64,000 nucleotides of DNA from Variovorax paradoxus (lineage in GTDB: Bacteria; Pseudomonadota; Gammaproteobacteria; Burkholderiales; Burkholderiaceae_C), in assembly GCF_030815975.1 (NCBI RefSeq), contig NZ_JAUSXL010000002.1, positions 4,638,501 through 4,702,500 on the forward strand. Direction: 5' to 3'. Position numbers and translations under genes: made by a program. Shown here piece by piece: positions 30,179-38,897 of this stretch; the first letter of the stretch is position 1, and every line of letters begins with the position of its first letter. The notes under the pieces are model-generated. The model ran no database searches. It was not told the origin of the DNA and saw only the letters and a list, made by a program, of their open reading frames with translations.

Positions 30179-31521
30179 ACGCGCGCGCCGACTACTCCGC
30201 CCTCGAAACCGAGCAAGCCATCCTTGGTGGCCTGCTGCTCGACAATCGCGCATGGGATCGCGTCGGCGACCTGCTGCGCCCCGAGCACTTCACCCTCGCC
30301 CTGCACCGAGTAGTGTTTGCGGAACTCGCCCGTCAGATCGGCGGCGGCCAGCCGGCCGATGTGGTCACGGTTTCAGCCGCGCTGGGCGAGTGCGCCAGCA
30401 TGGCCGAGATCCATGCGCTCGCCTCGTACCTGCCCGGCAATGCCAGTCTGCACCGCTACGCGGGCATCCTGATCGACCGCCACCGCTCGCGCGAACTGCT
30501 GGCCGCCAGCGGCGAGGTCGCCGATATCGCGCAGCAGCATGACACGCCGATCGACGAGCGCATCGATACTGCTCAAGCCGCCCTTGCGAAGCTGACTCCA
30601 GACGCACCACGCGACGAATGGATCGGCGCCTACGAGGGCATGCTTCAGCACACGCAGGTGCTCGAAGACCGGGCGGCCGGTTCGAGCACATCTATGCCCA
30701 CCGGCCTGCGCGATCTCGACGAAAGTCTCAACGGCGGCCTGCCGCCCGGCTCGCTGGTAGTAGTCGGGGCTCGTCCTGGCATGGGCAAGACCAGCCTCGG
30801 CCTGACGATCGGCTTGCACATGGCCGAGCAACGTCCAGTGGCGATGCTTTCGATGGAAATGTCGCATTCGGACATTCGGGACCGTCAGACGGCCATGCTC
30901 GGCCGCGTCAGCCTTTCGAGCGTACTCCGCCCGAGCAAGGGCGCCGGGCTCGAATGGGATCGCGTCATTGACGGAACGGAGCGCGCCAAGCATTTGCAGT
31001 TCTACGTGTCCGATCAGGGCGGCTTAAACATCAATCAGGTTCGCGCCAAGGCCCGCGCCATCAAGCGCCAGCGCGGCTTGAGTGTGCTGATCGTTGACTA
31101 CCTCGGCTTGATGGTCGGGCTGGACCCGAAGCAGAACCGCGCCTATCAACTCGAAGAAGTCAGCCGCGGCTTGAAGACGCTCGCCAAGGAACTCGACATC
31201 GCCGTGATCCTCCTGGCCCAACTGAATCGCGATGTTGAGAAGCGCGCGGATCAGACGCCGATGCCGAGCGACCTCCGCGACAGCGGCGCGATCGAGCAGG
31301 ACGCAGACGTGATCTTGCTGATCTATCGCCCGATTCAGGCGAAGCCCGACCTCGGCGATGAGTGGAAGCACTACGCAAAGCTGCGCATTGGCAAGGCGCG
31401 ACAGGGCCGAACTGGCGACGTGAATCTCAGCTACATCGGCGAGCAGACCCGCTTCGAAGACTGGATCGGGTCGCCGCCCGCACGCGCTGGCAAAAGCACC
31501 TCAAGCGGCAGCTTCGAATGA
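30175..31521 (+). CDS. DnaB-like replicative helicase
   Basis: A 448-aa DnaB-family helicase. The N-terminal helical domain (ETEQAILGGLLLDNRAWDRV) is followed by a RecA-like C-terminal domain with Walker A GARPGMGKTSL, Walker B LSVLIVDYLGLM, the LAQLNRDVEKR motif and DLRDSGAIEQDADVILL near the C-terminus. The GTG start overlaps the initiator gene (GTGA). Together they let the element direct its own replication after excision. Smaller than chromosomal DnaB, as usual for phage versions. Confidence 0.9.
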
Positions 31522-31570
31522 CCCACTACCGCACCCAACCACCTCAATCGCCATTCAACCGGAACCCGTC

Positions 31571-31993
31571 ATGACCGAAAAACAGACCCCTCCGACAGAA
31601 CTCTCGCCGGCGCAAAAGCTGTTGCGGGCCGCCGAGGCCATGGTTGCTAACGAACGCCGCCAGAACTTGAACCCGCCCCCACCGCAAAAGAAGATGTACC
31701 ACATCGCGCGCGTCACATGGACCGACAACACGGGCACGCACGACGGTGGCGAGGTCCGCGTTCACGTCTCGCGAAACTGCTCGAATTGCTCTGCCGACGG
31801 CCTCAAAGACCGCGAATGGCTGGAGAACGGCGGCGTCGATGAGTACGGCAGATGCATGAATTTGTACCCAGCCGCAGACGACGGGGGGACAGCCAATCAG
31901 TGGTGCGACGACCACCAGACAGCAACCGAGTTCGAAGCCGGCATCCATCGGGCCGACCGGCCCGTGCTGACGCTGGTCGGAGGGACACAGTAA
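31571..31993 (+). CDS. Cys/His-motif element protein A
   Basis: A 140-aa protein. A CxxC pair (NCSNCSADG), a further Cys (GRCMN) and a final CxxH (WCDDHQTATEFE) suggest one zinc site. The C-terminal motif and Cys spacing recur in the next gene, so the two are paralogues. N-terminal part with a Pro-rich stretch. No named family recognised. The stop overlaps the next start (TAATG). Confidence 0.68.
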   Translation: MTEKQTPPTELSPAQKLLRAAEAMVANERRQNLNPPPPQKKMYHIARVTWTDNTGTHDGGEVRVHVSRNCSNCSADGLKDREWLENGGVDEYGRCMNLYPAADDGGTANQWCDDHQTATEFEAGIHRADRPVLTLVGGTQ

Positions 31994-32274
31994 TGCTCAA
32001 CTCAATGAATCTCGCATCCGAGACAATGACGCACCGAGTGGTGCATGACATCCTTCGCTATGAGGGCATAGACCACGTTGTCGTCGTGACCCTGGTTCAT
32101 CGTGGTCGGACGTGCGACTCTTGCGTAAAACGCCCGCACGGCTGCGCGGAGAGCGGTGCAGCCAACCCGGCCGACCGCTTTTGCAAATGGCATCAGACTC
32201 CGCGCGAGTTCGAGCAGAACCAGCACCAGCCGCAAACCCCGATGTTCGTCGTCCTGAAAGGCGGTGCAGCTTGA
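31993..32274 (+). CDS. Cys/His-motif element protein B (paralogue)
   Basis: A 93-aa protein with the same layout as its upstream neighbour: CxxC (TCDSCVKR), third Cys (GCAES), CxxH (FCKWHQTPREFE). HQTxxEFE is shared exactly with protein A. Shorter N-terminus. The start at 31993 is set by the TAATG overlap; the stop overlaps the next gene's TTG. Probably a small zinc-binding domain; role unknown. Confidence 0.68.
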   Translation: MLNSMNLASETMTHRVVHDILRYEGIDHVVVVTLVHRGRTCDSCVKRPHGCAESGAANPADRFCKWHQTPREFEQNQHQPQTPMFVVLKGGAA

Positions 32275-33068
32275 ACGCCGCCTCTACCGCAAGCCCGGAA
32301 GCCGAGATTCCGGCGATGGGAAATTTGTTCGCCGGACTGGTATCGGTTTCCGCCAGCGCGGCGGACTCGGCAAACGACAGCGTGACCTACGAACCCGAGG
32401 GCGGCGAGGCCGCACCCTCGGACAATGTGGGCACCACGCGCGCCATCTTTCGTGGCGATGCAAACGTCAAATTGCGGCGAGTAGTTGGTCCTCGTCTGCT
32501 GAAGGCCCGCGAGCTATCCGGCCTCGGCCAAGCAGAGGCGGCGGGCCTACTTGGCTACAGCACGCCGGCCCAACTCAATCAATGGGAGTACTCACGCCGC
32601 CTTCCGCCAATCTTTGAAATCATCAAAGCGGCGAACCTATACAGCGTATCGCTCGACTACTTGGTCGGCGAAAGCAACGAGCCCGAGCGTGATCCGGCGC
32701 TCGCCTTGAGGCACGCGACCCTGCGCGGCGTGCGCGGCATGCTTCATCGCGTGGCGGAGGCCACGGTCGATCAGGTCGCGCGCCATGCCCGGATCGTCGG
32801 CCCGAACGTCGGCAACGTGCGCGGCTTGCTCGCGGCGGGCGAGGGTCTATTGGAGGCGCTCGCTGCGTTCGTGCGCGCCAACAGCGGCGCCTTCCAGAAC
32901 CAACGCGGCAGCGCGACCGTCGTGCGCCTCATGCAGGAGTTCGAAACCGCACTCGATGACGCCCGAAAGCGGGTCGCGCTGCACGACAGCCTTGACGGCG
33001 ATCTGCGCCGCGCGCTGGCTGAGATCGGCGATGCCGATCCGTTGCCACTCGAAGACGGCGAAACCTGA
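32271..33068 (+). CDS. XRE-family HTH regulator
   Basis: About 265 aa with a TTG start in a TTGA overlap; an ATG at 32316 is an alternative. The HTH lies at about residues 75-125 (GPRLLKARELSGLGQAEAAG, then a QLNQWEYSRRLP recognition region) followed by the SLDYLVGE motif typical of XRE/Cro proteins. The C-terminal half is helical (LHRVAEATVDQVARHARIVG onward). Last gene of the rightward early operon and convergent to the repressor operon, so it may control late functions. Confidence 0.75.
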   Translation: MNAASTASPEAEIPAMGNLFAGLVSVSASAADSANDSVTYEPEGGEAAPSDNVGTTRAIFRGDANVKLRRVVGPRLLKARELSGLGQAEAAGLLGYSTPAQLNQWEYSRRLPPIFEIIKAANLYSVSLDYLVGESNEPERDPALALRHATLRGVRGMLHRVAEATVDQVARHARIVGPNVGNVRGLLAAGEGLLEALAAFVRANSGAFQNQRGSATVVRLMQEFETALDDARKRVALHDSLDGDLRRALAEIGDADPLPLEDGET

Positions 33069-33126
33069 GAACGCCGGCAAAGGGTCCGATCTCAAATCCG
33101 CCCCCGCGCGGCTGAGGTGCTCGACG

Positions 33127-33435
33127 CTAGCGGGGGTAGACAGTGGACAGCGCGCGGTACTGCGTCAGCATGTGATCGAGGAATGCCAGCACGGTCGAAT
33201 CGGCCTCAAGCCATGTGTAAAGCTCTTCCAGTTCGGCTTCCTCATAGTCGTCCTCTGGAATCTCAGCGCGCTCGTACTCGCAGACATGCTGCCATTGCAC
33301 ATCCGCCTCTTCGGTGATGCCATAGTTTGCGAGCAGCCATTCGTACTGTGAGGCGTCTCCGTCGAAGCCGTTCTCACCAAAGATGCGACCAATCTCAACA
33401 ATAATTGCGTCGATCAATTCGGCCCGTCTATCCAT
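33127..33435 (-). CDS. Very acidic small protein
   Basis: A 102-aa protein, strongly acidic (clusters such as IPEDDYEEAELEELYTWLEAD; far more Asp/Glu than Lys/Arg). No domain recognised. It lies downstream of the XRE repressor on the minus strand, about 190 bp away. A possible extra short reading frame (ending 33414) fills part of that gap and overlaps this start. Acidity of this degree is seen in DNA mimics such as anti-restriction proteins, but also in many unrelated proteins, so the function is unassigned. Confidence 0.6.
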   Translation of the reverse strand: MDRRAELIDAIIVEIGRIFGENGFDGDASQYEWLLANYGITEEADVQWQHVCEYERAEIPEDDYEEAELEELYTWLEADSTVLAFLDHMLTQYRALSTVYPR

Positions 33436-33624
33436 TGCACGCTCCAGTCTGGCAGTTCGGCCGAAGGGTAGCAGAGCGATGGCGTGGAGAACTCCGGCGA
33501 AAGCTGCGCGACCACTACGTGCAGTGTCGCGCTTGCCGAGAATTGCTTCAGCGCCAACGGGCCGGGGCTGGGTACATCCTCAAACTGAGGGAGTGTGATG
33601 ACGCCGCGCTCGGCGAGGCGCGGC

Positions 33625-33837
33625 CTATAGGCCTTTGAACAGATCGCCCAGCGGGGTCTTGAGGGCTGTCGCCAGCGTTTGGATTGCATCCAACGATGGA
33701 TTGGCCCCGCCCGTCTCGATTCGACTCATGTAGGTTCTGGCGAAACCGCACTTCTCTGCGAACTCTTCCTGCGAGAGTCCCGTCGCGCGACGGAGGTCAC
33801 GAACACGGTTGCCGAATCTGATGCGAAGAGGTTTCAC
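33625..33837 (-). CDS. Small XRE/C-type repressor
   Basis: A 70-aa single-domain helix-turn-helix protein: FGNRVRDLRRATGLSQEEFA, recognition helix region FARTYMSRIETGGANPS, then LATALKTPLGDLF. This compact form matches C-proteins of restriction systems or small phage immunity repressors. Transcribed leftward from the AT-richer region at 33838-33989 that it shares with the secreted-protein gene, so it probably controls that divergent promoter. Confidence 0.85.
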   Translation of the reverse strand: MKPLRIRFGNRVRDLRRATGLSQEEFAEKCGFARTYMSRIETGGANPSLDAIQTLATALKTPLGDLFKGL

Positions 33838-33989
33838 TTGCCTGCGAGGGTGCAGGGGTGTGACTTATTCGTGAACACACTAATCGTGACATTTGATACA
33901 GTGCGCCGCACTGGCGCTTTTCTTACGACGCGCTGGCGATAGTCGCGGACTTCAAACGCGGCCCCATCCCATCTTTGATGAGAAGCACC
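33838..33989. promoter_or_regulatory. Divergent control region of the element
   Basis: About 150 bp between the leftward XRE repressor and the rightward secreted-protein gene, visibly more AT-rich than its flanks. Two CGTGA half-sites in direct orientation 14 bp apart (about 33871-33893) are candidate repressor sites. No complete palindrome was found by eye. A GAGAAG ribosome binding site lies just before the ATG at 33990. Confidence 0.4.
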
Positions 33990-34958
33990 ATGAAATTTTT
34001 CTGCGCCATCGCAATGATCGCTGCCACCGCGTCATCAGCTCCCGCCCTTGCAGACCCGTCGCGCGACCTGAAGGCGGGATTGCTTGGCGCGTTTATTGGC
34101 GCCGTTGTCAACGAAGCTGCCGGCGCGCCCCAGGAAGGGCCGGCCGCCTCAGTCGCGCAGCAGACACCGCAAAGGCGTCCGATCAATGTTGGAGGCACTG
34201 TGCCCCCTCAGCAGCAAGCTGAGTACATCGAGATCGCGAAGCAGATCTACCTCGAAAAACAGGGCGATATCAACTTCACGGAGATGATGGCCTGCCGTGA
34301 AGCGACTACGAGATTTGCCGATCCGTTCTACCTCAACTCGAATCAGTGCTTCCTTGCCGTCAAGCCCCTTCGCGATGCGCGTCTCGCCCAGAACACCGAA
34401 GCCCTTGAGCGGAGCGTGGCGGCGAAGAAGGCCGCCGACAACAAGGCTGTAGACGCCATCGTCGCTCGCGCGGCATCCGGGGACGCGAACGCCATCGGTG
34501 AATGCAAACTGGAGCCGGCCAAAGAGGGGTGGCGTAGTCAGCGCGACCTGGGTGCTGCTGACGCCTGCGAAAAGCGAGTCACAGAAGCTCGGGAAGGCAG
34601 TCTGCGCACGAAGACCGTGAACCCCCAGAATTGCCGCGAATGGGGTGTCGCCAATGGGTACGACAAATCAACGCTCGACGCATCAGCTATCAGCCTGCGA
34701 CGGTCTTCGGATATCGGAGCATTCGGCGGCAAGATAACGCAGATGGATGGCGAAACCCTGGTGATTTACAACCCGATCACCGGCAGCAACTCGATTGTGA
34801 ACGCGACTGGTTCAAAGGTCTTCGGAGGCGACAACATCGTCGTTGGTAGCGTGGTCGCTGGCTATGGCATTCAAACAGGAAGCGTCCAAGGGCGTTTGGT
34901 GAGCGGCCAAGCCTCGACCTTCGCCAAGATCACATCCAAGTGCATCGGTGGCATCTGA
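33990..34958 (+). CDS. Secreted cargo protein of unknown function
   Basis: A 322-aa protein with an N-terminal Sec signal (MKFFCAIAMIAATASSAPALA, cut before DPS). The mature part has a Gly/Ala-rich stretch (LLGAFIGAVVNEAAGAP), a Pro/Gln segment, a helical charged region with four Cys that could form disulfides, and a beta-rich Gly C-terminus. No family recognised. The start at 33990 is chosen by its GAGAAG site; an ATG at 33978 is possible. It stands alone beside the repressor, the usual place for lysogenic-conversion cargo genes. Confidence 0.72.
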   Translation: MKFFCAIAMIAATASSAPALADPSRDLKAGLLGAFIGAVVNEAAGAPQEGPAASVAQQTPQRRPINVGGTVPPQQQAEYIEIAKQIYLEKQGDINFTEMMACREATTRFADPFYLNSNQCFLAVKPLRDARLAQNTEALERSVAAKKAADNKAVDAIVARAASGDANAIGECKLEPAKEGWRSQRDLGAADACEKRVTEAREGSLRTKTVNPQNCREWGVANGYDKSTLDASAISLRRSSDIGAFGGKITQMDGETLVIYNPITGSNSIVNATGSKVFGGDNIVVGSVVAGYGIQTGSVQGRLVSGQASTFAKITSKCIGGI

Positions 34959-35025
34959 TCGCGAAGCTCAACGCCTCGTGGCGCGCGACATGGCGCCGCT
35001 GCTCGGCTAGTAGCGGCACCGGGAC

Positions 35026-37347
35026 TCACTGGCCTGCCGCGCCGAGCCCCCCGGTCACGATGTGCGCGATGCCCCGATCCCGTACGTTCTGACCTGTTGT
35101 CTCGGGTAGGGTGATCTGTGCCACGCTCCGGCCCGGCCCGACGCTGTTCAAGGGGGCTGGCGGATCGCGAAGCTCAGGCGCTGCCGGAATCTTCGAAGGC
35201 GCGGCCGACGGCACGCTCAGGAACGGCGCGGCCGGAAGAGTCGGGGTCGAAACACCTGCCGCGACCGCCGAACCTCCACCCAGTGCCGTCGCATATGCCA
35301 CCTTCTGATCCACGCCCTGCGCGATGAGCGCCTTGTACCGGTCCCGTGCATCGTTGAGCGACCCGCCGAAGGCATCCGCCGATAGGCCAGCCCGGTTGTT
35401 GCCGCTACCGGCGTAGAAGCTCTTTCCGGTCTTCGGGTCGGCAATGGATGCCCACTCGCGCGAGCCGGCGCGCTGCGCTGCCCCGAGGTCATCGTGTTCG
35501 CCTCGGATGTAGCCGGAGATTTCCGGGCGCTTCTTGTCCGTCAGGTGCTCATTGAAGATGCGCTCCTGCAATTCGGGCGTGAACTTCTCGTCGCCCTTCA
35601 AGCCCATCGACTTTGCCGCCTCCTTCATGGTCGAGGGGATGACCTGATACTTTCCGACCGCGAACAGGCGGTTCTTGTCGCCCTTTTCGAGCGCCTGCGC
35701 GGCCATGATCTGATCGACCGTCATGTTCGAAAAGTCCATGGTGGCGCCGCGCGAGTCGCCGGCCGCGCCGCGATTGAACGAGCCGTACCCGCCCTCGTGC
35801 TTGGCGATCACGCCGCCGAGTCCGCTGCCGCTCACCGCCGCGCCCATCTTGTCCACGGCCGCCGCGCCCGCGTCGTAAGCCCGCTTCATGGTGTTCGGAA
35901 CCAGCGCAGCGGCGCCGGTCTTCGCCGCATCGAGCGCATCCGATCCGTAGCCCTTGGCGGCTGACCAGCCAGCGCGGGCGACCTGCTTGGTCTTATTCCA
36001 CGCGTCGCCAGCCGCCTCCTTCACGTCGGTGGCCGCCGTGTTAGCAATCCCCTTCACATCGATGCCCGTCTTGGCCTTGAACCAGTCGTTCATGCCGTCG
36101 GCCAGCGTCGCCACCTGCCCGGCGATGGTCTTCGCCGCCTTGCTGGTGTCATCCCACCAAGCGGAGGCCTTGTCGGTGATGCCGGCCCACAAGGTCTTTG
36201 CATCTTGCGCAAATGAGCCCCACGCGGCACCCATGGCGGCCGTCGTGACGTTCCACGCGGCAACCACCTTCCCGGGAATGTCGGAGTCCACGAGCGTCTT
36301 CGTCCACTCGCCGACCTTCGCCCCGAACTTCTCGCCGAGCAGCGCGCCGCCCACCCCGCCGAGGAAGCCGCCGACGGCCGCGCCGATTGGACCGACGAAT
36401 GCGCCGATCAACGCGCCAGCCTTCATGCCCGCGAGGCCGCCCGCAAGCATGCCGCCTGCTTCACCGACGCCCCGGAAGCGGCCGGTGCGGTTCTCGTCGG
36501 CCGACTTCGACGGATCGTCGTCGCCAAAGAGGCCCGCGAGGGCACCGCCGCCCGCGAGCAAAGCGCCGAGCAGGGGGATGCGGCGCAGCAACTTGCCGCC
36601 CTTGCCGAGCAAACGATCGAGCAGGCCGCCAGCCATGCTGCCACCGGCAGTGCCGAGGATGTTACTCAGCGCGCCACCGGCGCCGCTGCCACCGACGCCG
36701 AAGAAACTGGCGCCGCCTCCCGCCTGAGCTTTCGCGCCTGTGGGCTTCAGCGCCTTCAGAATGCGCGCGTACCAACGCTCTTTTCGACGCTCGGCGCCGC
36801 GACCGAACATGCCGAACAGGCCACGGCCCAGCGGCGAGACAACGGCCTTGACTTCCTTCGCAGCGTCGAGCGTCGGATCAACCCGGTCAGTGTCGGGCAA
36901 CCGCGCCGACAGCCGGCTGACACCCTCGGACAGCTTTCGCATGGTGCTCGCGCTGCCGAAGGTGGCGGCGTTGCTGCCCGCTCGCTGACCCGCGCTGAAG
37001 CGGCCGTTCGAGCCGCGCAGCTGAGTCGTCACGGTCGGCATCGCGAGGCGAGCGCGGCCGACCGAGGTGTTGCTGCGTTGTGCGGCGCCGGAGCGGCCGA
37101 CCGCCACCACGGCAGGCGTGCGCGTCACCGGGGAGATTGAGGGGCGCGGGCTGGCGCCGGGCCGGCTCACGCGGTTAGTTGTCGCCACCTGAGCGCCGAC
37201 CGCGCGGGCAATGGCTTTCACATCGGTGCGGATCGTCTTCCACACGGCTACGCCCTGTTGCTGCAAGCGCATCAGGTCGCGATTGGTCTCGATGAGTTCG
37301 CCGACCAAGAAGCCTTGATCGTCATGCTTGAAGCTGCTGGATGCCAT
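35026..37347 (-). CDS. Phage tail/tape-measure-like protein with muralytic-like C-terminus
   Basis: A 773-aa virion-type protein, last and largest gene of the leftward cassette. N-terminal part: helical then disordered, with an RGSNGRF motif as in tape measure proteins (about residue 110). Middle: Gly/Ala-rich hydrophobic segments (LLGALLAGGGALAGLFG; GALIGAFVGPIGAAVGGFLG) and amphipathic helices. C-terminal about 505-680: EGGYGSFNRGA and GKYQVIPSTMKEAAK resemble the fold of phage lysozyme or transglycosylase domains used to pierce peptidoglycan. Catalytic residues cannot be fixed by eye. Confidence 0.68.
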   Translation of the reverse strand: MASSSFKHDDQGFLVGELIETNRDLMRLQQQGVAVWKTIRTDVKAIARAVGAQVATTNRVSRPGASPRPSISPVTRTPAVVAVGRSGAAQRSNTSVGRARLAMPTVTTQLRGSNGRFSAGQRAGSNAATFGSASTMRKLSEGVSRLSARLPDTDRVDPTLDAAKEVKAVVSPLGRGLFGMFGRGAERRKERWYARILKALKPTGAKAQAGGGASFFGVGGSGAGGALSNILGTAGGSMAGGLLDRLLGKGGKLLRRIPLLGALLAGGGALAGLFGDDDPSKSADENRTGRFRGVGEAGGMLAGGLAGMKAGALIGAFVGPIGAAVGGFLGGVGGALLGEKFGAKVGEWTKTLVDSDIPGKVVAAWNVTTAAMGAAWGSFAQDAKTLWAGITDKASAWWDDTSKAAKTIAGQVATLADGMNDWFKAKTGIDVKGIANTAATDVKEAAGDAWNKTKQVARAGWSAAKGYGSDALDAAKTGAAALVPNTMKRAYDAGAAAVDKMGAAVSGSGLGGVIAKHEGGYGSFNRGAAGDSRGATMDFSNMTVDQIMAAQALEKGDKNRLFAVGKYQVIPSTMKEAAKSMGLKGDEKFTPELQERIFNEHLTDKKRPEISGYIRGEHDDLGAAQRAGSREWASIADPKTGKSFYAGSGNNRAGLSADAFGGSLNDARDRYKALIAQGVDQKVAYATALGGGSAVAAGVSTPTLPAAPFLSVPSAAPSKIPAAPELRDPPAPLNSVGPGRSVAQITLPETTGQNVRDRGIAHIVTGGLGAAGQ

Positions 37348-37377
37348 GTCGTTTACTCAGAGGGTGTTGTAGCTGGG

Positions 37378-38001
37378 TCAGATGACATCGGCGAGATTGC
37401 GCGTGGCACGCCAGTCGTTGCGGTCGAGGGCGGTCAGCGTGGCGAGTTGCATCGTCAGCGAAACGTGCGCGAGCCGGCCCTGTGCGTCGCGCGGCCCCGT
37501 CAACGGGTGGGAAATCTGCTCGATCACCAGCGGCATGAACAGCATGTCCGCGTACTTCATTCCGACGATTTGTGGTGTCTCGGAAGGGAACAGCTTGCCG
37601 GCGCTGATGATCGTTTCGGCAATCTTCTGCGGCAGGGACCACTGCATCAGTTGGTCCATCGGTGCTCGAACTTCCGCGTGAGCATCTCGGAACGCTCGGA
37701 AATGTGCAGTCACCGGAATTTTCACAGGTGCCGCGCCATTGAACACCTGCGTGCTGTTCAACTTCGTCATGTTGCTGCGTCCTTCGAGGGTTGTCGCGGC
37801 ATCAGACACGGCGTCGAGATTCGCCTGCGGGAACAGACGCTTCAACTGAGCGATCAGCGTTGAAAATCCGCCGACTTGCAAGAGCGCAGAGAACGAAGAA
37901 AACTTCTGATCGGGGCCGACGTTCTCGAATGGCGACTGCCAGTTCATGACGGCCTCAATGTTGCCGTCGGTGAGCGGCGTGAGTACCTCCGGCTGCGACA
38001 T
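37378..38001 (-). CDS. Phage baseplate/tail-like protein
   Basis: A 207-aa protein with the block LNSTQVFNGAAPVKIPVTAHF...AEVRAPMDQLMQWSLPQ...MKYADMLFMPLVIEQISHPLTGPRDAQGRLAHVSLTM shortened here to its key points: F-x-G then a beta strand, Pro-x2-Leu, and a Gly-rich turn before a final strand. This resembles baseplate or tail-adaptor proteins that precede tape measure genes in contractile-tailed phages. Recognition is from pattern memory only. It lies 30 nt upstream of the 773-aa gene. Confidence 0.55.
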   Translation of the reverse strand: MSQPEVLTPLTDGNIEAVMNWQSPFENVGPDQKFSSFSALLQVGGFSTLIAQLKRLFPQANLDAVSDAATTLEGRSNMTKLNSTQVFNGAAPVKIPVTAHFRAFRDAHAEVRAPMDQLMQWSLPQKIAETIISAGKLFPSETPQIVGMKYADMLFMPLVIEQISHPLTGPRDAQGRLAHVSLTMQLATLTALDRNDWRATRNLADVI

Positions 38002-38141
38002 GTCACGCTGCCAGAGGGGATCGCTCGCCGGTCTTCAGAGGGGGTTTTCTTGACCGCAAAGATCGACGCGATCAGGTGAGGCGACAGCCCGCCCCAGTCG
38101 CTGGTGAGCGGGGGCATGGTGCCGTTTGCGTTCTTTGCCAT
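37944..38141 (-). CDS. Small hypothetical protein overlapping the baseplate-like gene
   Basis: A 65-aa ORF: the first about 35 residues (MAKNANGTMPPLTSDWGGLS, then HLIASIFAVKKTPSED) look protein-like, the rest is Arg/Ser-rich and overlaps the next gene by 58 bp in another frame. It may be a real short gene, or the N-terminus of the baseplate-like gene displaced by a frameshift. No ribosome binding site stands out. Confidence 0.4.
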   Translation of the reverse strand: MAKNANGTMPPLTSDWGGLSPHLIASIFAVKKTPSEDRRAIPSGSVTCRSRRYSRRSPTATLRPS

Positions 38142-38157
38142 GGTGTCTTTTGTCCGT

Positions 38158-38403
38158 TCAGGTTTGCAGTCGGCGCGCGATGCTGCGCAGGAATTGATCC
38201 GGTCCTTGTTGGACCTCAGGAGCAGGCGGAATCGGAGAGGCGCGCTTCAGCGCAGAGCGTGGCGGTCGCACTTCCGCAAGAGGCTGGGGAGCGACGGTCC
38301 TTTCGTTCGCAGTGGCTGACCGGATCGCTCGGGCTTCAGCATCACGGGCCGCTTGCTGCGCGGCCCCTCGCGCACGAAGGGCATGGCTGTGGAACGACTT
38401 CAT
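38158..38403 (-). CDS. Small basic hypothetical protein in tail-like cassette
   Basis: An 81-aa Arg/Ala-rich protein, start overlapping the preceding stop by 4 nt (ATGA). Helical, basic, without recognised domain (ends PDQFLRSIARRLQT). The overlap and its place in an unbroken series support it as a gene. Confidence 0.55.
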   Translation of the reverse strand: MKSFHSHALRARGAAQQAARDAEARAIRSATANERTVAPQPLAEVRPPRSALKRASPIPPAPEVQQGPDQFLRSIARRLQT

Positions 38404-38897
38404 GCAGTCACCTCGTCGCCTTCGTCGAAGACTTGCACGAGCAGCGCCTGATCTTTTTCGAGCACGTCGAGCGCTTCGTTCCGCATCGCATGTGGTCCGA
38501 GGTCCGGTGCAGCCGGGTCGTGCAGGTCGTCATACGTAAGCCAGACGCGCAGCAGGATGCTCACGTTCGGCTCATCGGTTGCGACGACGAGGAACTGACC
38601 GATGGCCGGCATGGGCGCCTGCGCGCCTGGGTCGAGCGCGACGCGCATACACAGGGTCGGCGGCGAGCCTTCCTCAATTGCGCCGGCAGCGACAGCCAGG
38701 TCGAACGCATCAGCATCGATGATCTTGAATCGCGCCGCACCAAGGTGCACGACCTCCGGCTCGGCCTCGTCGGCCGCCTCCCACGTTTCAGGATCGTTGT
38801 CGTCAAACGGCTGGCCGTCGGCGTTGAGCGCGAGGCGGTCGAAAAGCTCAGCATCGAGCGCGCGGGCGTCGGTGGTCGGTTGGGTGTCGTCGTTCAT
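38400..38897 (-). CDS. Acidic hypothetical protein in tail-like cassette
   Basis: A 165-aa acidic protein with 4-nt overlaps on both sides. Rich in Asp/Glu at the N-terminus (DPETWEAADEAEPEVVHLG). A possible beta-rich core (FLVVATDEPNVSILLRVWLTYDD). In tailed phages, small acidic proteins between tail tube and tape measure genes are often tail assembly chaperones, but there is no frameshift signature and no homology was recognised. Confidence 0.58.
   Translation of the reverse strand: MNDDTQPTTDARALDAELFDRLALNADGQPFDDNDPETWEAADEAEPEVVHLGAARFKIIDADAFDLAVAAGAIEEGSPPTLCMRVALDPGAQAPMPAIGQFLVVATDEPNVSILLRVWLTYDDLHDPAAPDLGPHAMRNEALDVLEKDQALLVQVFDEGDEVTA

Noticed and set aside
33100-33136. Terminator between the convergent XRE gene and acidic gene
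   Set aside because: CCCCCGC/GCGGGGG can pair, but the loop is long, it overlaps the stop region and no U tract follows.
33414-33620. Possible extra gene between the XRE repressor and the acidic protein
   Set aside because: The C-terminal part reads protein-like (ends DWSVQWIDGPN) and overlaps the next start, but no good start codon or ribosome binding site was found after the repressor stop, so it is only mentioned.
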